A stretch of DNA of 44,972 nt from JAJYQH01 sp036261615 (GCA_036261615.1 DATAKK010000031.1:1-44972), one strand, 5' to 3'. Counted from the stretch's first letter, positions 1 through 12,112 are shown. Numbers and translations: made by a program. Notes: generated by a model from the letters alone, not told the origin.

Positions 1-74
1 TGTCCGCGTGCCACAGCCTGCTCGACGACCTCACGGCCGGTGCCCGCGCTCGCGCCAATCACCGCAATTCGCAT
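1..74 (-). CDS. NAD(P)-binding Rossmann protein, NmrA/SDR-like (N-terminus only)
   Basis: Only the first 24 complete codons lie in the window; the gene runs off the left edge. The translated start, MRIAVIGASAGTGREVV, is a beta strand followed by a GASAGTG glycine-rich loop, the dinucleotide-binding turn of atypical SDR/NmrA-type NAD(P)-binding proteins. A GGGGGGA purine run lies three bases before the ATG and could be the ribosome binding site. A possible -10 box, TAGTGT, is at 108-113 on the minus strand. It is divergent from the FAD oxidoreductase at 228. Fold assignment is good; function cannot be told from so short a piece. Confidence 0.7.
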   Translation of the reverse strand, partial: MRIAVIGASAGTGREVVEQAVARG

Positions 75-227
75 GGTTCCCCCCGAAACCTTCCCCGATG
101 AGCCGGAACACTACCCGGTCGCGCAAGCTCGTGGGGGAACAACGCCGGTCGATCGCGGCCCGGCCGCCGGAAAGAGCCGCCGGCGCGGCGTTGACACCGC
201 TTCCCCAGAGGCCGCAGGGTGGTCGCC

Positions 228-1475
228 ATGGACGCTGATGTGATCGTGGTCGGCGCGGGACTGGCCGGGCTCAATGCCGCCCGCACGCTCGAGGAGGGCG
301 GTCTCACCCCGCTCGTGCTCGAGGCGTCGGACGCCGTGGGCGGCCGGGTCCGCACCGAGCTCATCGACGGGTACCGGGTCGACCGCGGGTTCCAGCTGCT
401 CAACCCCGCCTACCCGGCCGTGCGGGAGGCCGTCGATGTCGGTCGGCTCGCGCTCCGCGCGTTCGGGCGTGGCGTGGCCGTGCGCACGGACGCCGGGCTG
501 CGCGTGCTCACCGATCCCACCCGTACCACCCACCGGGCCCTGGACATGCTCCATCTCGTGCTCACCGAGCGCCGCGAGGTGGCCGCGCTCACGGCGTGGC
601 TCGCTCCCGCCGCGGCCGGACGCCGCGCCCTGCAACTGCTGCCCGACACTTCGCTCGCCGACTCGCTGGACGCCGCCGGCGTCCGCGGAGACCTGCGCAG
701 CGAGGTGCTCGAACCGTTCCTCGCCGGCGTCCTCACCGACGACACCGGCACGACGTCCGCGAGTTTCGTCCGCTGGCTGCTGCGCTGGTTCAGCCTCGCC
801 ACACCAGGGCTCCCGGCCCAGGGCATGGCGGCACTGCCCGAATTGCTCCGCGCGTCCCTCTCGGCCGAGGTGCGCCTCGGCACCCCGGTCTCGTCGGTCG
901 AGCACCACGCCGGCACGTGGACCGCGCACACGGACGCCGGGCCGCTGACCGCCCGTGGCATCGTCCTCGCCGCCGACCCGACGACCTCCGCCCGGCTCAT
1001 GGGGAGCGAGCCGCCGACGATGCGCGGCCTCGCCACCTGGTGGTTCGCGCCGCCGACGGCTCCCACCGATTCCCCCTACCTCCACGTGGACGGTCAGCGG
1101 CGGGGTCCGGTGGTGAACACCGCGGTGGTGAGCAATCCCCAACCGGCGTACGCGCCGGCCGGAAGCCACCTCGTCGAGGCGTCGACCCTGCTCGCCGGCG
1201 GGACGCCCAGCGAGGCCGAGGTGCGCGCCCACGTCGGGCGCATCTACGGCACCGACGCGAGCTCCTGGCCGGTGCTCGCCGTGCACGAGATCCCGCAGGC
1301 CCTGCCGACCATCGAGCCCGGGCGCTGCTTCCGGCCGCTGCCGACGCGGGGCGCCCTGGTGCTCGCGGGGGACGCCGCCGACGCCTCCATCCAGGGGGCT
1401 CTCGACTCCGGACGCTCGGTCGCCCGGCAGCTCGTCACGTCGCTCGCGGGGAGGCCCACGCCCACCGGGCCGTGA
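228..1475 (+). CDS. FAD-dependent oxidoreductase (amine oxidase / phytoene desaturase-like)
   Basis: A 415-residue flavoprotein. The N-terminus carries the FAD-binding GAGLAGL loop (residues about 9-15), then an acidic residue (LEASDAVGGR) that holds the adenine ribose and the GGRVRT motif typical of the amine-oxidase/phytoene-desaturase superfamily. The C-terminus has LVLAGDAADASIQGALDSG, the second FAD contact with an alanine/serine-rich helix. Substrate is unknown; family members oxidise amines or desaturate polyenes. I chose ATG 228 over GTG 219 because AGGG at 216-219 is eight bases upstream and the Rossmann fold begins at once after it. A TTGACA lies at 191-196 but I see no matching -10. 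It ends three bases before the convergent peptidase gene. Confidence 0.85.
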   Translation: MDADVIVVGAGLAGLNAARTLEEGGLTPLVLEASDAVGGRVRTELIDGYRVDRGFQLLNPAYPAVREAVDVGRLALRAFGRGVAVRTDAGLRVLTDPTRTTHRALDMLHLVLTERREVAALTAWLAPAAAGRRALQLLPDTSLADSLDAAGVRGDLRSEVLEPFLAGVLTDDTGTTSASFVRWLLRWFSLATPGLPAQGMAALPELLRASLSAEVRLGTPVSSVEHHAGTWTAHTDAGPLTARGIVLAADPTTSARLMGSEPPTMRGLATWWFAPPTAPTDSPYLHVDGQRRGPVVNTAVVSNPQPAYAPAGSHLVEASTLLAGGTPSEAEVRAHVGRIYGTDASSWPVLAVHEIPQALPTIEPGRCFRPLPTRGALVLAGDAADASIQGALDSGRSVARQLVTSLAGRPTPTGP

Positions 1476-1478
1476 GGA

Positions 1479-1826
1479 CTATCCCCACCCGAGGTCGTGC
1501 AGCCGGCGGTCGTCGATGCCGAAGTGGTGGGCGACCTCGTGCACAACGGTGATCGAGATCTGCTCCACGAGGTCCTCCCGGTCGGTGCACATCCGCTGCA
1601 GCGGCCCCTGGAAGATGACGATGCGGTCGGGCCACAGCGGGCCGGCGTCCCAGCGCTCGGTGAGCGGCACGCCCTCGTAGACGCCGAGCAGGTCGGGGTC
1701 GTCCGCGTCCGGTTCGTCGTCGACGACGATGACGACGTTGTCCATCGCGTCGAACAGCGCGTCGGGGATGGTGTCGAGGGCGTCGTTGACGGCGTCCTCG
1801 AACTCCGCCCGGGTGATCGAGACCAT
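1479..1826 (-). CDS. Small zincin-like metallopeptidase (DUF1025 / PF06262 type)
   Basis: A 115-residue protein ending in VVHEVAHHFGIDDRRLHDLGWG-type sequence: an HExxH zinc site (HEVAH) followed by Gly and Asp/His, the metzincin-like arrangement of the minigluzincin DUF1025 family. Length matches that family, whose members are compact single-domain peptidases of unknown substrate. ATG 1826 is preferred to GTG 1835. An AGGG lies about eight bases upstream, but the same bases form TAGGGT (1834-1839 on the minus strand), a -10-like box only seven bases before the ATG, so a leaderless message is possible. Convergent with the FAD oxidoreductase (three-base gap). No signal peptide. Confidence 0.85.
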   Translation of the reverse strand: MVSITRAEFEDAVNDALDTIPDALFDAMDNVVIVVDDEPDADDPDLLGVYEGVPLTERWDAGPLWPDRIVIFQGPLQRMCTDREDLVEQISITVVHEVAHHFGIDDRRLHDLGWG

Positions 1827-1864
1827 GCTCGACACCCTAGAACCCGCCCCTCGACCCCGCCCGT

Positions 1865-1951
1865 CGGCGTACGAGATGTCGCGCGGCGTACGAGATGTGG
1901 GCCCGAAGTGGACAGGTCGTACGCCGCGGGCGACGGGTCGTACGCCGCGGG
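1865..1951. repeat. Four-unit palindromic intergenic element (type GGCGTACGA)
   Basis: Between the peptidase start and the clpC stop. Two direct copies of CGGCGTACGAGATGT (1865-1879 and 1884-1898) are followed by two direct copies of the inverted unit GGTCGTACGCCGCGGG (1915-1930 and 1936-1951). The inner arms CGCGGCGTACGA (1882-1893) and TCGTACGCCGCG (1917-1928) pair perfectly over 12 bases with a 23-base loop. The architecture (two left units, two right inverted units, unit period about 20) is the same as in the elements at 17333 and 37371, though the core sequence differs. It lies downstream of clpC and upstream of the peptidase gene. Function unknown; could be a terminator, a protein-binding site or a non-autonomous repeat. 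Confidence 0.75.
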
Positions 1952-2030
1952 ACGCCGACGAAGCGGACCCCCTGCTGGGGATCCGCCTCGCGGTGGTCTC
2001 GCTCCGGGCCGGACGGGCCCGGTCGGTCGG

Positions 2031-4541
<2,511 letters not shown>

Positions 4542-4702
4542 TGCTCTCCTCACTTCGGACCTTGTGGCCCGGCGAATCCTGTCGCCCCAGCGGATCTGGC
4601 GCTCGAGGATGGTGTCAATCCTACTAACCGCACCGCGCCCGGGGGTGTTCCGACGTTCGCCCCCGGCTCAACCCCGATCCGCGCCAGCGATCGTCCAGAC
4701 GC

Positions 4703-4743
4703 CGCTGGCCCACCCCGCGACTCGAGCGCGGGGTGGGCCAGCG
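4703..4743 (-). terminator. Strong hairpin, probable lsr2 terminator
   Basis: CGCTGGCCCACCCCGC (4703-4718) is a perfect 16-base inverted repeat of 4728-4743, with a 9-base loop that contains a CTCGAG palindrome. It begins about 22 bases after the lsr2 stop codon on the minus strand and lies before the clpC promoter region. There is no T tract, as is common for actinobacterial terminators, so it could act as an I-shaped terminator or a 3' stabilising hairpin. Confidence 0.75.
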
Positions 4744-4765
4744 GGGCAGACTGGGAGGCGACGCC

Positions 4766-5080
4766 TCAGTGGGCGGCCTCGTAGGCGTCCTTGATCTCCT
4801 GGGAGACGCGCCCGCGGGCGCTCACCTTCATTCCCTGGGCGATCGCCCAGGCGCGAACGTCATTGGCGGTTCCGGGACGCGCCTTGCGCCCGGCCGCGCG
4901 GCGTCCACCGGTGCGGCGGGCGTGCGAGATCCACGGCGACAAGGTCTCACGGAATTTGTTGGCATTGTCGCTGTTGAGGTCGATCTCATAGGTGACCCCG
5001 TCGACGGTGAAGTTGAGAGTTTCGCTCGCGACAGAGCCGTCGAGATCGTCCTCGACGACGATGTGGGTGCGCTTGGCCAT
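4766..5080 (-). CDS. lsr2: Lsr2 family nucleoid-associated protein
   Basis: A 104-residue xenogeneic silencer homologue. The N-terminal half (MAKRTHIVVEDDLDGS, then a beta-rich TVDGVTYEIDL segment and the DNANKFRETLSPW helix) is the Lsr2 dimerisation/oligomerisation domain. The C-terminal DNA-binding domain has VRAWAIAQGMKVSARGRVS, with the RGR minor-groove hook that reads AT-rich DNA. A basic linker (RRTGGRRAAGRKARPG) joins them. The protein coats and silences AT-rich, often foreign, DNA. ATG 5080 has GGAAGG eight bases upstream; a -10 box TAGAAT lies at 5122-5127. The upstream DNA to about 5215 is much more AT-rich than its surroundings, which may allow autoregulation (inference). Confidence 0.96.
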   Translation of the reverse strand: MAKRTHIVVEDDLDGSVASETLNFTVDGVTYEIDLNSDNANKFRETLSPWISHARRTGGRRAAGRKARPGTANDVRAWAIAQGMKVSARGRVSQEIKDAYEAAH

Positions 5081-5312
5081 AATGCATACCTTCCACGTGC
5101 GGTTCGGGATCAACGAAGACAATTCTAACGCGCGGAGCTCGGGCCCCGAGGAAGTTGGACGAACGAGCAACTGCAACGAATACTATTCACCATAGCCAGT
5201 TGACTTCCAAATGGCCATCTCCCGACTCCCGGCCATTTCCGCACCTTATCCGCGGGCATTTGCGCGGATGGCGCGCCTGCGGGCCCGCGCACGATGGTGC
5301 AGGCTTGTCGCC
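5081..5312. promoter_or_regulatory. Divergent, locally AT-rich control region between lsr2 and the nuoD-like gene
   Basis: About 230 bases without a gene. On the minus strand TAGAAT (5122-5127) is a good -10 for lsr2, roughly 40 bases before its ATG; I find no convincing -35. The stretch 5165-5215 is unusually AT-rich for this window and holds a TTGACT near 5200 on the plus strand with no clear -10 after it. The nuoD-like frame stays open upstream to 5211, but that part has the composition of non-coding DNA and lacks family similarity. Confidence 0.5.
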
Positions 5313-6419
5313 GTGACCCGTGACACCCTCGCCGTCGGTTCCCTCGCCCACCTCGTCGCCGAGCCCTGGCTCGGGCTCGACCTGGGCCCCGAGCACCCCT
5401 CGCGCGCGGGGCTGCTGCTCGTCGACGTCGAGCACACCGACGGGGTCATCACCCGGGCCGACGTGCGGCCGGGACACTCGCACCGGGCCGCGGAGAAGCT
5501 GTTCGAGGTCCGCGACATCCGCCAGGTGCTGAGCCTCGCCGACCGGCACGACTGGACGGCGGCGGCACACGGCGAGTTGCTCGTGGCCCGGGCCGCCGAG
5601 CAGCTGCTGGGCCTTCCCCTGCCGGCCCGCGCGGGCTGGGTGCGCGACCTCCTCGCGGCCCATGCCCGACTCGGCAGCCACCTCGCCTACCTGAGCTTCG
5701 TCCCGTTCCGGCTCGAAGACCACGCCCTCGCCGGAGAGGTCCACGGGCTGCGCGAGGAGGGCCGGCAACTGCTCGTGCAGCTCACCGGCAACCGCGTGCA
5801 CCCGATGGCCACCAGGCTCGGTGGCGTGGCCGCCGACCCCACCCCGGAGTGGGTCGGCCGGCTGCTCGACTGGGCGCACCGGACGCGGGCGACCGCGGCC
5901 CGGCTGGAGACGAGCATCGGCGAGCCTCCCTTCGCCACCCTCGCCGCCGGCGCCGGCGTCCTCACCACGGGGGACATCGACGGCTACGGGCTGGGCGGGG
6001 TGATCGCCCGGGCCAGCGGGTGCCGTCGGAATGTGGGGGCCGACGACGGGCCGGTTCTCACGGCCGGCGACGCCCAGGCACGGTTCACGCTGCTGGCGCG
6101 CGACGTCGTCGCCACCGCGGACCGGCTGGGGCTCGTCGCCGCCGACCCGGCCGGCCCGGAGGGGCCGGTGGAGACCCGGCTGTCGAAGATCGTCAAGCTC
6201 CCCGACGGTGAGGTGTTCGTCGACGAGGATGCGCCGATGGGCATCGCCGGCGTCCACCTCGTGGGGCGCGGCGGCCCCGTGCCGTGGCGGTTGCGGTTGC
6301 GGACGCCGGACTTCGCCAACGTGCAGGCGCTGCAGGCGGCGCTGCCGGGCACCGAGCTGGACCGCGCGGATGTGGTGGTGGCGTCGCTGGGCTACACCAT
6401 CGGGGATCTCGACAAGTGA
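5313..6419 (+). CDS. Solitary NuoD-like protein (complex I 49-kDa subunit / NiFe-hydrogenase large-subunit family)
   Basis: A 368-residue protein that follows NADH dehydrogenase subunit D along its length: LDLGPEHPSRAGLLLV (NuoD MGPQHPSTHGVLRL), HRAAEKLFEVRDIRQVL (NuoD HRGxEKLxExRxxxQ), NRVHPMATRLGGVA, and a C-terminal LRTPDFANVQALQ with SLGYTIGDLDK (NuoD RTPSFxxLQ, GSxDxVxGDxDR). Two positions that bind quinone in complex I are changed: the second His of HPSTHG is Ala, and the Tyr of DRxDY is Trp (DRHDW). No hydrogenase metal-ligand cysteines are present. No other nuo gene is nearby. GTG 5313 is chosen because family similarity begins about 20 residues later. It is therefore a complex I paralogue of unknown role. 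Convergent with the next gene, 15-base gap. Confidence 0.8.
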   Translation: MTRDTLAVGSLAHLVAEPWLGLDLGPEHPSRAGLLLVDVEHTDGVITRADVRPGHSHRAAEKLFEVRDIRQVLSLADRHDWTAAAHGELLVARAAEQLLGLPLPARAGWVRDLLAAHARLGSHLAYLSFVPFRLEDHALAGEVHGLREEGRQLLVQLTGNRVHPMATRLGGVAADPTPEWVGRLLDWAHRTRATAARLETSIGEPPFATLAAGAGVLTTGDIDGYGLGGVIARASGCRRNVGADDGPVLTAGDAQARFTLLARDVVATADRLGLVAADPAGPEGPVETRLSKIVKLPDGEVFVDEDAPMGIAGVHLVGRGGPVPWRLRLRTPDFANVQALQAALPGTELDRADVVVASLGYTIGDLDK

Positions 6420-6434
6420 TCCCCTGGCCCCGGC

Positions 6435-7058
6435 TCAGTGGCCGGCGGCCTGCTGGAGGTGCTCGAAGTCGACGTCGACCGTGGTGGCCGGTGCCGCCTC
6501 ACGGGACGTGAGCTGCGGGCGCCGCGGCAGCACGAGGATCTCGGCCTCCGGGGAGTCGAGGACCTCCTGGAGCTCGACCTCGAGCAGGGCGATCTTCTCC
6601 TCGAGGTCGACGATCCGCTTGCGCATCTCGGCGGCGTTGTCGAGCAGGGTCGCCTGGGTCGACGTGAGGGTGGCGATGCGTGAGTCGCGCCGCTCGATCT
6701 CGGCGAGGGCCTCGTCGCGCTCGGCGGTGAGAGCGTCGATGGTGGCGCGGAGGCTGGCCACGCGGGCCGTGAACCGCACGATCGTGCCCATCGACTCGTG
6801 GTGGTGGCGACGCTCGGTCTCGACGGCGTCCTGCACCGCGCGCTGCGCCTGGACGGCCGCGCGCTCCCGCTCCGCCGCCAGCGCCGTCTGGGCGCGCCAC
6901 AGCGCGAGCACCCCCGCGGCCACCGTGACGACGATGCCCGCCCGGATCCACCAGGGCCCGCCGAAACCGAGGGCGATGGCGACGACGGCACCCGCGGCCA
7001 GAATCACGATTCCGACGAGGATCTCCGACCGTCCGGTCTGCGCATGCTTGCCTTCCAC
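6435..7058 (-). CDS. Membrane-anchored coiled-coil protein, function unknown
   Basis: A 207-residue protein that I cannot assign to a family. Two hydrophobic segments near the N-terminus (ILVGIVILAAGAVVAIALGF and AGIVVTVAAGVLALW) form a hairpin anchor. They are followed by a long heptad-rich helix, about residues 60-180, with a strongly charged pattern (ERDEALAEIERRDSRI, MRKRIVDLEEKIALLEVELQ), and a short variable tail. It resembles the general plan of actinobacterial envelope or cell-division accessory proteins, but that is only an analogy. GTG 7058 has no ribosome binding site; TACACT at 7065-7070 on the minus strand is six bases upstream, which suggests a leaderless message separate from the fol genes. 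Confidence 0.7.
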   Translation of the reverse strand: MEGKHAQTGRSEILVGIVILAAGAVVAIALGFGGPWWIRAGIVVTVAAGVLALWRAQTALAAERERAAVQAQRAVQDAVETERRHHHESMGTIVRFTARVASLRATIDALTAERDEALAEIERRDSRIATLTSTQATLLDNAAEMRKRIVDLEEKIALLEVELQEVLDSPEAEILVLPRRPQLTSREAAPATTVDVDFEHLQQAAGH

Positions 7059-7134
7059 GCGAGAAGTGTAGGCGCTCGTCACAGTGGATCTCCCCACCGA
7101 CATGCCCGCCCGGCGGCCACTTCTTCGCCGCCGT

Positions 7135-7653
7135 TCAGGATTCGTCGTCGGATTCGTCGTCGTCGTGCGGCACGATGCACGCCCGCTCGAGCAGCCAGCC
7201 GACCAGCGCGAACACGGCCGACAGGGCGATGGTCACGGTGCCGTGGACCACCCGCTGCTGCGGGGCGGGGACGGCCACCCGGCCCAGGTAGCGGGCGACG
7301 TAGCCGACGTGCCAGCCGACGAGGAGGGCACCGCCGAGCACCATCACCTTGCCGAAGACGAGTGCCCGCACGCCCTCCTCGGGGCTGATGCTGCCCCGCC
7401 GCTCGCGCAGCCGGCGGGCCAGGTCGCGGCCGTAGAAGAACGCGACGATCGCCAGCGTGCCGAGCATGCCCGGCAGCGGCCACGGGGTGATCGGGACGGC
7501 GACGCCGGCCACCTCGAGCGCGGACACCACGATGAACCCGACGACCAGCCCGATGAGCAGGGCGGCGAGCACCGTGCGCCACGAGGTGGGGTGCAGGTGC
7601 GGCTCCTCCGGAGCGGGGGGCTGTGGCCGGCGTCCGGGGGTGCGGGTCGTCAC
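7135..7653 (-). CDS. DUF3180 family membrane protein
   Basis: A 172-residue protein with about four transmembrane helices (SWRTVLAALLIGLVVGFIVV, the LPGMLGTLAIVAFFYG segment, VFGKVMVLGGALLVGWHVGY, VTIALSAVFALVGWLL) and an acidic DDDESDDES tail. The DUF3180 family is typically found directly downstream of folK in Actinobacteria, as here; its function is unknown. GTG 7653 overlaps the folB-folK stop codon in a GTGA junction, so translation is probably coupled. The last helix is followed by conserved RACIVPHDDD. Confidence 0.85.
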   Translation of the reverse strand: MTTRTPGRRPQPPAPEEPHLHPTSWRTVLAALLIGLVVGFIVVSALEVAGVAVPITPWPLPGMLGTLAIVAFFYGRDLARRLRERRGSISPEEGVRALVFGKVMVLGGALLVGWHVGYVARYLGRVAVPAPQQRVVHGTVTIALSAVFALVGWLLERACIVPHDDDESDDES

Positions 7654-8534
7654 AGCATGCCGTCCGAATCGACCCGCCATGCGGTCGGGTGGACGCCGCG
7701 GCGTCCGACCGAGGCGAGCAGGTCCTGCACCGGGCCGGCGCCGGGCAGGTCGGCCTCCGGGTCGAGGTCGAGCCACGGGACGAGGACGAACGCCCGCTCC
7801 TTTGCCCGCGGGTGCGGGAGGGTGAGCCGCTCGTCGTCGCGCACCTCGTCACCGACCGTGACGATGTCGATGTCGAGGGTGCGGGGACCGTTCACCGACT
7901 CCCGACGCCGCTCGTGGGCCAGCTCGATGTCGTGGCAGGTGGTGAGCAGCGCCTCGGGCGACAGCTCGGTGTCGACGATGACGACGATGTTGAGGAAGTC
8001 GGGCTGGTGGCGCACGCCGACGGGGTCGGTGCGGTAGACCGGCGAGACCGAGACGACGTCGACGCCGAATGAGCGCCGCAGCCGCGACACCGCCCCGGTG
8101 AGGTGCGACAGCGGGTCGTCGAGGTTGGATCCGAGCGACAGCACCGCCCGCACGCGCGGCCGGTGGCGCTCGATCTCGACGGTGACGTCGTCGAAGGGCA
8201 CGGGGATGGGCGCGTGCGGCTTGTGCACCCGGACGCCGACCCGCTGCACCATCGGGCGGTCGAGGCAGGTGGCGGCCACCCGTTCGGCGAGGGTCTCGAT
8301 GAGGTTGACCGGTTCGCGCTCGATGTCGTCGACGATGGCCTGGGCGAGTTCGGCGTAGTTGACGGTGGTGCGCAGCTGGTCGCTGTGCTCGGCGCGCAGC
8401 ACCCCGCAACTCACGTCGACGACGAACTCCTGCCCGTCGCGCCGCTCGGCGGCGAGGACGCCGTGATGGCCGATGGCGGCGATGCCGGTGATCGAGATCC
8501 GGTCGAGCGCGTCGGTCGGTTCGGGGGTGGTCAT
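7650..8534 (-). CDS. folBK: Bifunctional dihydroneopterin aldolase / HPPK (FolB-FolK fusion)
   Basis: A 294-residue fusion of two consecutive folate enzymes. Residues 1-125 are FolB, which cleaves dihydroneopterin to 6-hydroxymethyl-dihydropterin (ITGIAAIGHHGVLAAER and VHKPHAPIP with the catalytic-type Lys). Residues 130-294 are FolK, which pyrophosphorylates that product (LSLGSNLDDP, SPVYRTDPVG, PRTLDIDIV, LPHPRAKERAFVL). There is no stop or frameshift between the domains and only about five residues of linker. The ATG overlaps the folP stop (ATGA), with GGAG a few bases upstream; the end overlaps the DUF3180 start. FolB-FolK fusions are known in several lineages, so this is a known arrangement. 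Confidence 0.95.
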   Translation of the reverse strand: MTTPEPTDALDRISITGIAAIGHHGVLAAERRDGQEFVVDVSCGVLRAEHSDQLRTTVNYAELAQAIVDDIEREPVNLIETLAERVAATCLDRPMVQRVGVRVHKPHAPIPVPFDDVTVEIERHRPRVRAVLSLGSNLDDPLSHLTGAVSRLRRSFGVDVVSVSPVYRTDPVGVRHQPDFLNIVVIVDTELSPEALLTTCHDIELAHERRRESVNGPRTLDIDIVTVGDEVRDDERLTLPHPRAKERAFVLVPWLDLDPEADLPGAGPVQDLLASVGRRGVHPTAWRVDSDGML

Positions 8535-9346
8535 GCTCGTCTCCTTGCTCGAGCCAGCCGCTCGGTGACCGCGATGGCGTCGCGATGCTGGCGCACGGTA
8601 TGGGTTCGCACCGCCCACACGCCCTGCTGGGCGCAGACGACGCTGATCGCCGCGGTGGCGTCGTCGCGGCCGGTGGGCTCGCGTCCGCCCAGCAGGGTGC
8701 CGAGGAACCGCTTGCGCGAGACCGCGACGAGCAGCCGGTGGCCCAGGGCCTGGAAGCTCTCGAGGTCGGCGAGCAACTGCCAATTCTGGTCGGGATCCTT
8801 GGAGAAGCCGATGCCGGGGTCGAGGATGATCCGCTCCTCGGCGATCCCGGCGCGAAGGCAGGCGTCCCGCCGCTCGGTGAGCTCGCTGAGGACGTCGTCG
8901 GTGACGTCTCCGTAGCTGGAGCTGGTGCCCGGGGCACCGAGGAGCCCGCGCCAGTGCATGCAGACGTAGTCGACGCCGAGCTCGGCGACGGTGTCGAGCA
9001 TGGCCGGATCGGCCAGTCCGCCGCTCACGTCGTTGACGATGCCCGCGCCGGCCGCGACGGCCAGCCGGGCGGTGTCGGCCCGCATGGTGTCGATGGAGAT
9101 CGGGACGCCGGCCGTGTCGGGGTCGACGGTCAGGGCGGAGACGACCGGCATGACCCGGGCCCGCTCCTGGTCGGCCCCGGGGCGCACCGACCCGGGCCGG
9201 GTGCTCTCGCCGCCGACGTCGAGGATCTGCGCGCCCTCGGCGACGAGGTCGCGGGCATGGGCGATCGCCTGGTCGGGGGCGGCCCACAGTCCGCCGTCAC
9301 TGAACGAGTCGGGTGTGACGTTGAGCACCGCCATCACCAGCGTCAT
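8531..9346 (-). CDS. folP: Dihydropteroate synthase
   Basis: A 271-residue TIM-barrel enzyme that joins hydroxymethyl-dihydropterin pyrophosphate to p-aminobenzoate; the sulfonamide target. All family signatures are present: LNVTPDSFSDGG, DVGGESTRPGS, SIDTMRADTA, NDVSGG, DPGIGFSKD and SRKRFLG. ATG 9346 overlaps the folE stop in an ATGA junction, and its own stop overlaps the folB-folK start in another. Its product passes to dihydrofolate synthase, encoded outside the window. Confidence 0.97.
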   Translation of the reverse strand: MTLVMAVLNVTPDSFSDGGLWAAPDQAIAHARDLVAEGAQILDVGGESTRPGSVRPGADQERARVMPVVSALTVDPDTAGVPISIDTMRADTARLAVAAGAGIVNDVSGGLADPAMLDTVAELGVDYVCMHWRGLLGAPGTSSSYGDVTDDVLSELTERRDACLRAGIAEERIILDPGIGFSKDPDQNWQLLADLESFQALGHRLLVAVSRKRFLGTLLGGREPTGRDDATAAISVVCAQQGVWAVRTHTVRQHRDAIAVTERLARARRRA

Positions 9347-9912
9347 CGGCCACTCCCGATGAGGCTCATCGCCTCCGCGCGGGTGGCCGGGTTCCGCAGG
9401 ACGCCGCGCACGGCGCTCGTGACGGTGCGCGACCCGGCCTTGCGGACGCCGCGCATCGACATGCACTGGTGCTCGCAGTCGATGACGACGATGACGCCGC
9501 GGGCCTGCAGATGGTCGACGAGCGAGTCGGCGATCTGGGTGGTGAGCCGCTCCTGCACCTGGGGACGCCGGGCGAAGATGTCGACGAGCCGGGCGAGCTT
9601 CGACAGTCCGGTGACCCGGCCGTCGCGGGCGGGGATGTAGCCCACGTGGGCGACGCCGGTGAACGGGAGCAGGTGGTGCTCGCACATGCTCCACACCTCG
9701 ATGTCCTTGACGAGCACCATCTCGTCGTGGGCGAGGTCGAACGTCGTCGCCAGCAGGTCGCCGGCGTCCTGGTCGAGGCCCGCGAAGATCTCCGAGTACG
9801 CGCGCGCCACCCGCTGTGGGGTGTCGACGAGCCCGTCGCGGTCGGGGTCCTCGCCGATCGCGATGAGCAGTTCGCGCACCGCGGCGGCGGCGCGCTCCTG
9901 GTCGACCGCCAT
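9343..9912 (-). CDS. folE: GTP cyclohydrolase I (FolE type)
   Basis: A 189-residue enzyme for the first step of folate synthesis, GTP to dihydroneopterin triphosphate. The zinc ligands are visible: the Cys and His of SMCEHHLLPF and the second Cys of CEHQCMSMRGV. GLSKLARLVDIFARRPQVQE and the RTVTSAVRG-type C-terminus are characteristic. The length is usual for the compact bacterial form. ATG 9912 follows the ftsH stop by seven bases with AGGG inside the gap, so it is read from the ftsH transcript. Confidence 0.97.
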   Translation of the reverse strand: MAVDQERAAAAVRELLIAIGEDPDRDGLVDTPQRVARAYSEIFAGLDQDAGDLLATTFDLAHDEMVLVKDIEVWSMCEHHLLPFTGVAHVGYIPARDGRVTGLSKLARLVDIFARRPQVQERLTTQIADSLVDHLQARGVIVVIDCEHQCMSMRGVRKAGSRTVTSAVRGVLRNPATRAEAMSLIGSGR

Positions 9913-9919
9913 GGCGTCC

Positions 9920-12052
<2,133 letters not shown>

Positions 12053-12075
12053 TCGCTTCCGATCATCACGTGACA

Positions 12076-12112
12076 GCACCGCTTCCCGGCGGTGCAAGGC
12101 ACCCCGAGTTTA
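12076..12112 (-). promoter_or_regulatory. Probable ftsH promoter and 5'-leader hairpin
   Basis: On the minus strand TAAACT (12107-12112) is a fair -10. About ten bases later GCACCGC (12089-12095) pairs perfectly with GCGGTGC (12076-12082) around a six-base loop. Transcription from this -10 would put the hairpin at the very start of a roughly 50-base leader, just before the ftsH ribosome binding site. It could equally be a weak terminator for the upstream gene ending at 12158. No matching -35 was found. Confidence 0.4.

Noticed and set aside
1865..1951. Possible CRISPR array from repeated short units, here and at 17333 and 37371
   Set aside because: Only two direct copies per strand, units of about 15-18 bases, spacers of a few bases, inverted arrangement, no cas genes.
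4590..4620. ClgR-type operator before clpC
   Set aside because: CGCTGGGGCGA resembles half of the consensus but the spacing is one base short.
5101..5115. GGTTCGGGATCAAC resembling a tRNA T-loop
   Set aside because: No acceptor or anticodon stem can be built around it; it lies in the lsr2 leader.
5211..5312. N-terminal extension of the NuoD-like protein from ATG 5211
   Set aside because: The extra 34 residues are Arg/Ala-rich without family similarity and overlap the promoter region.
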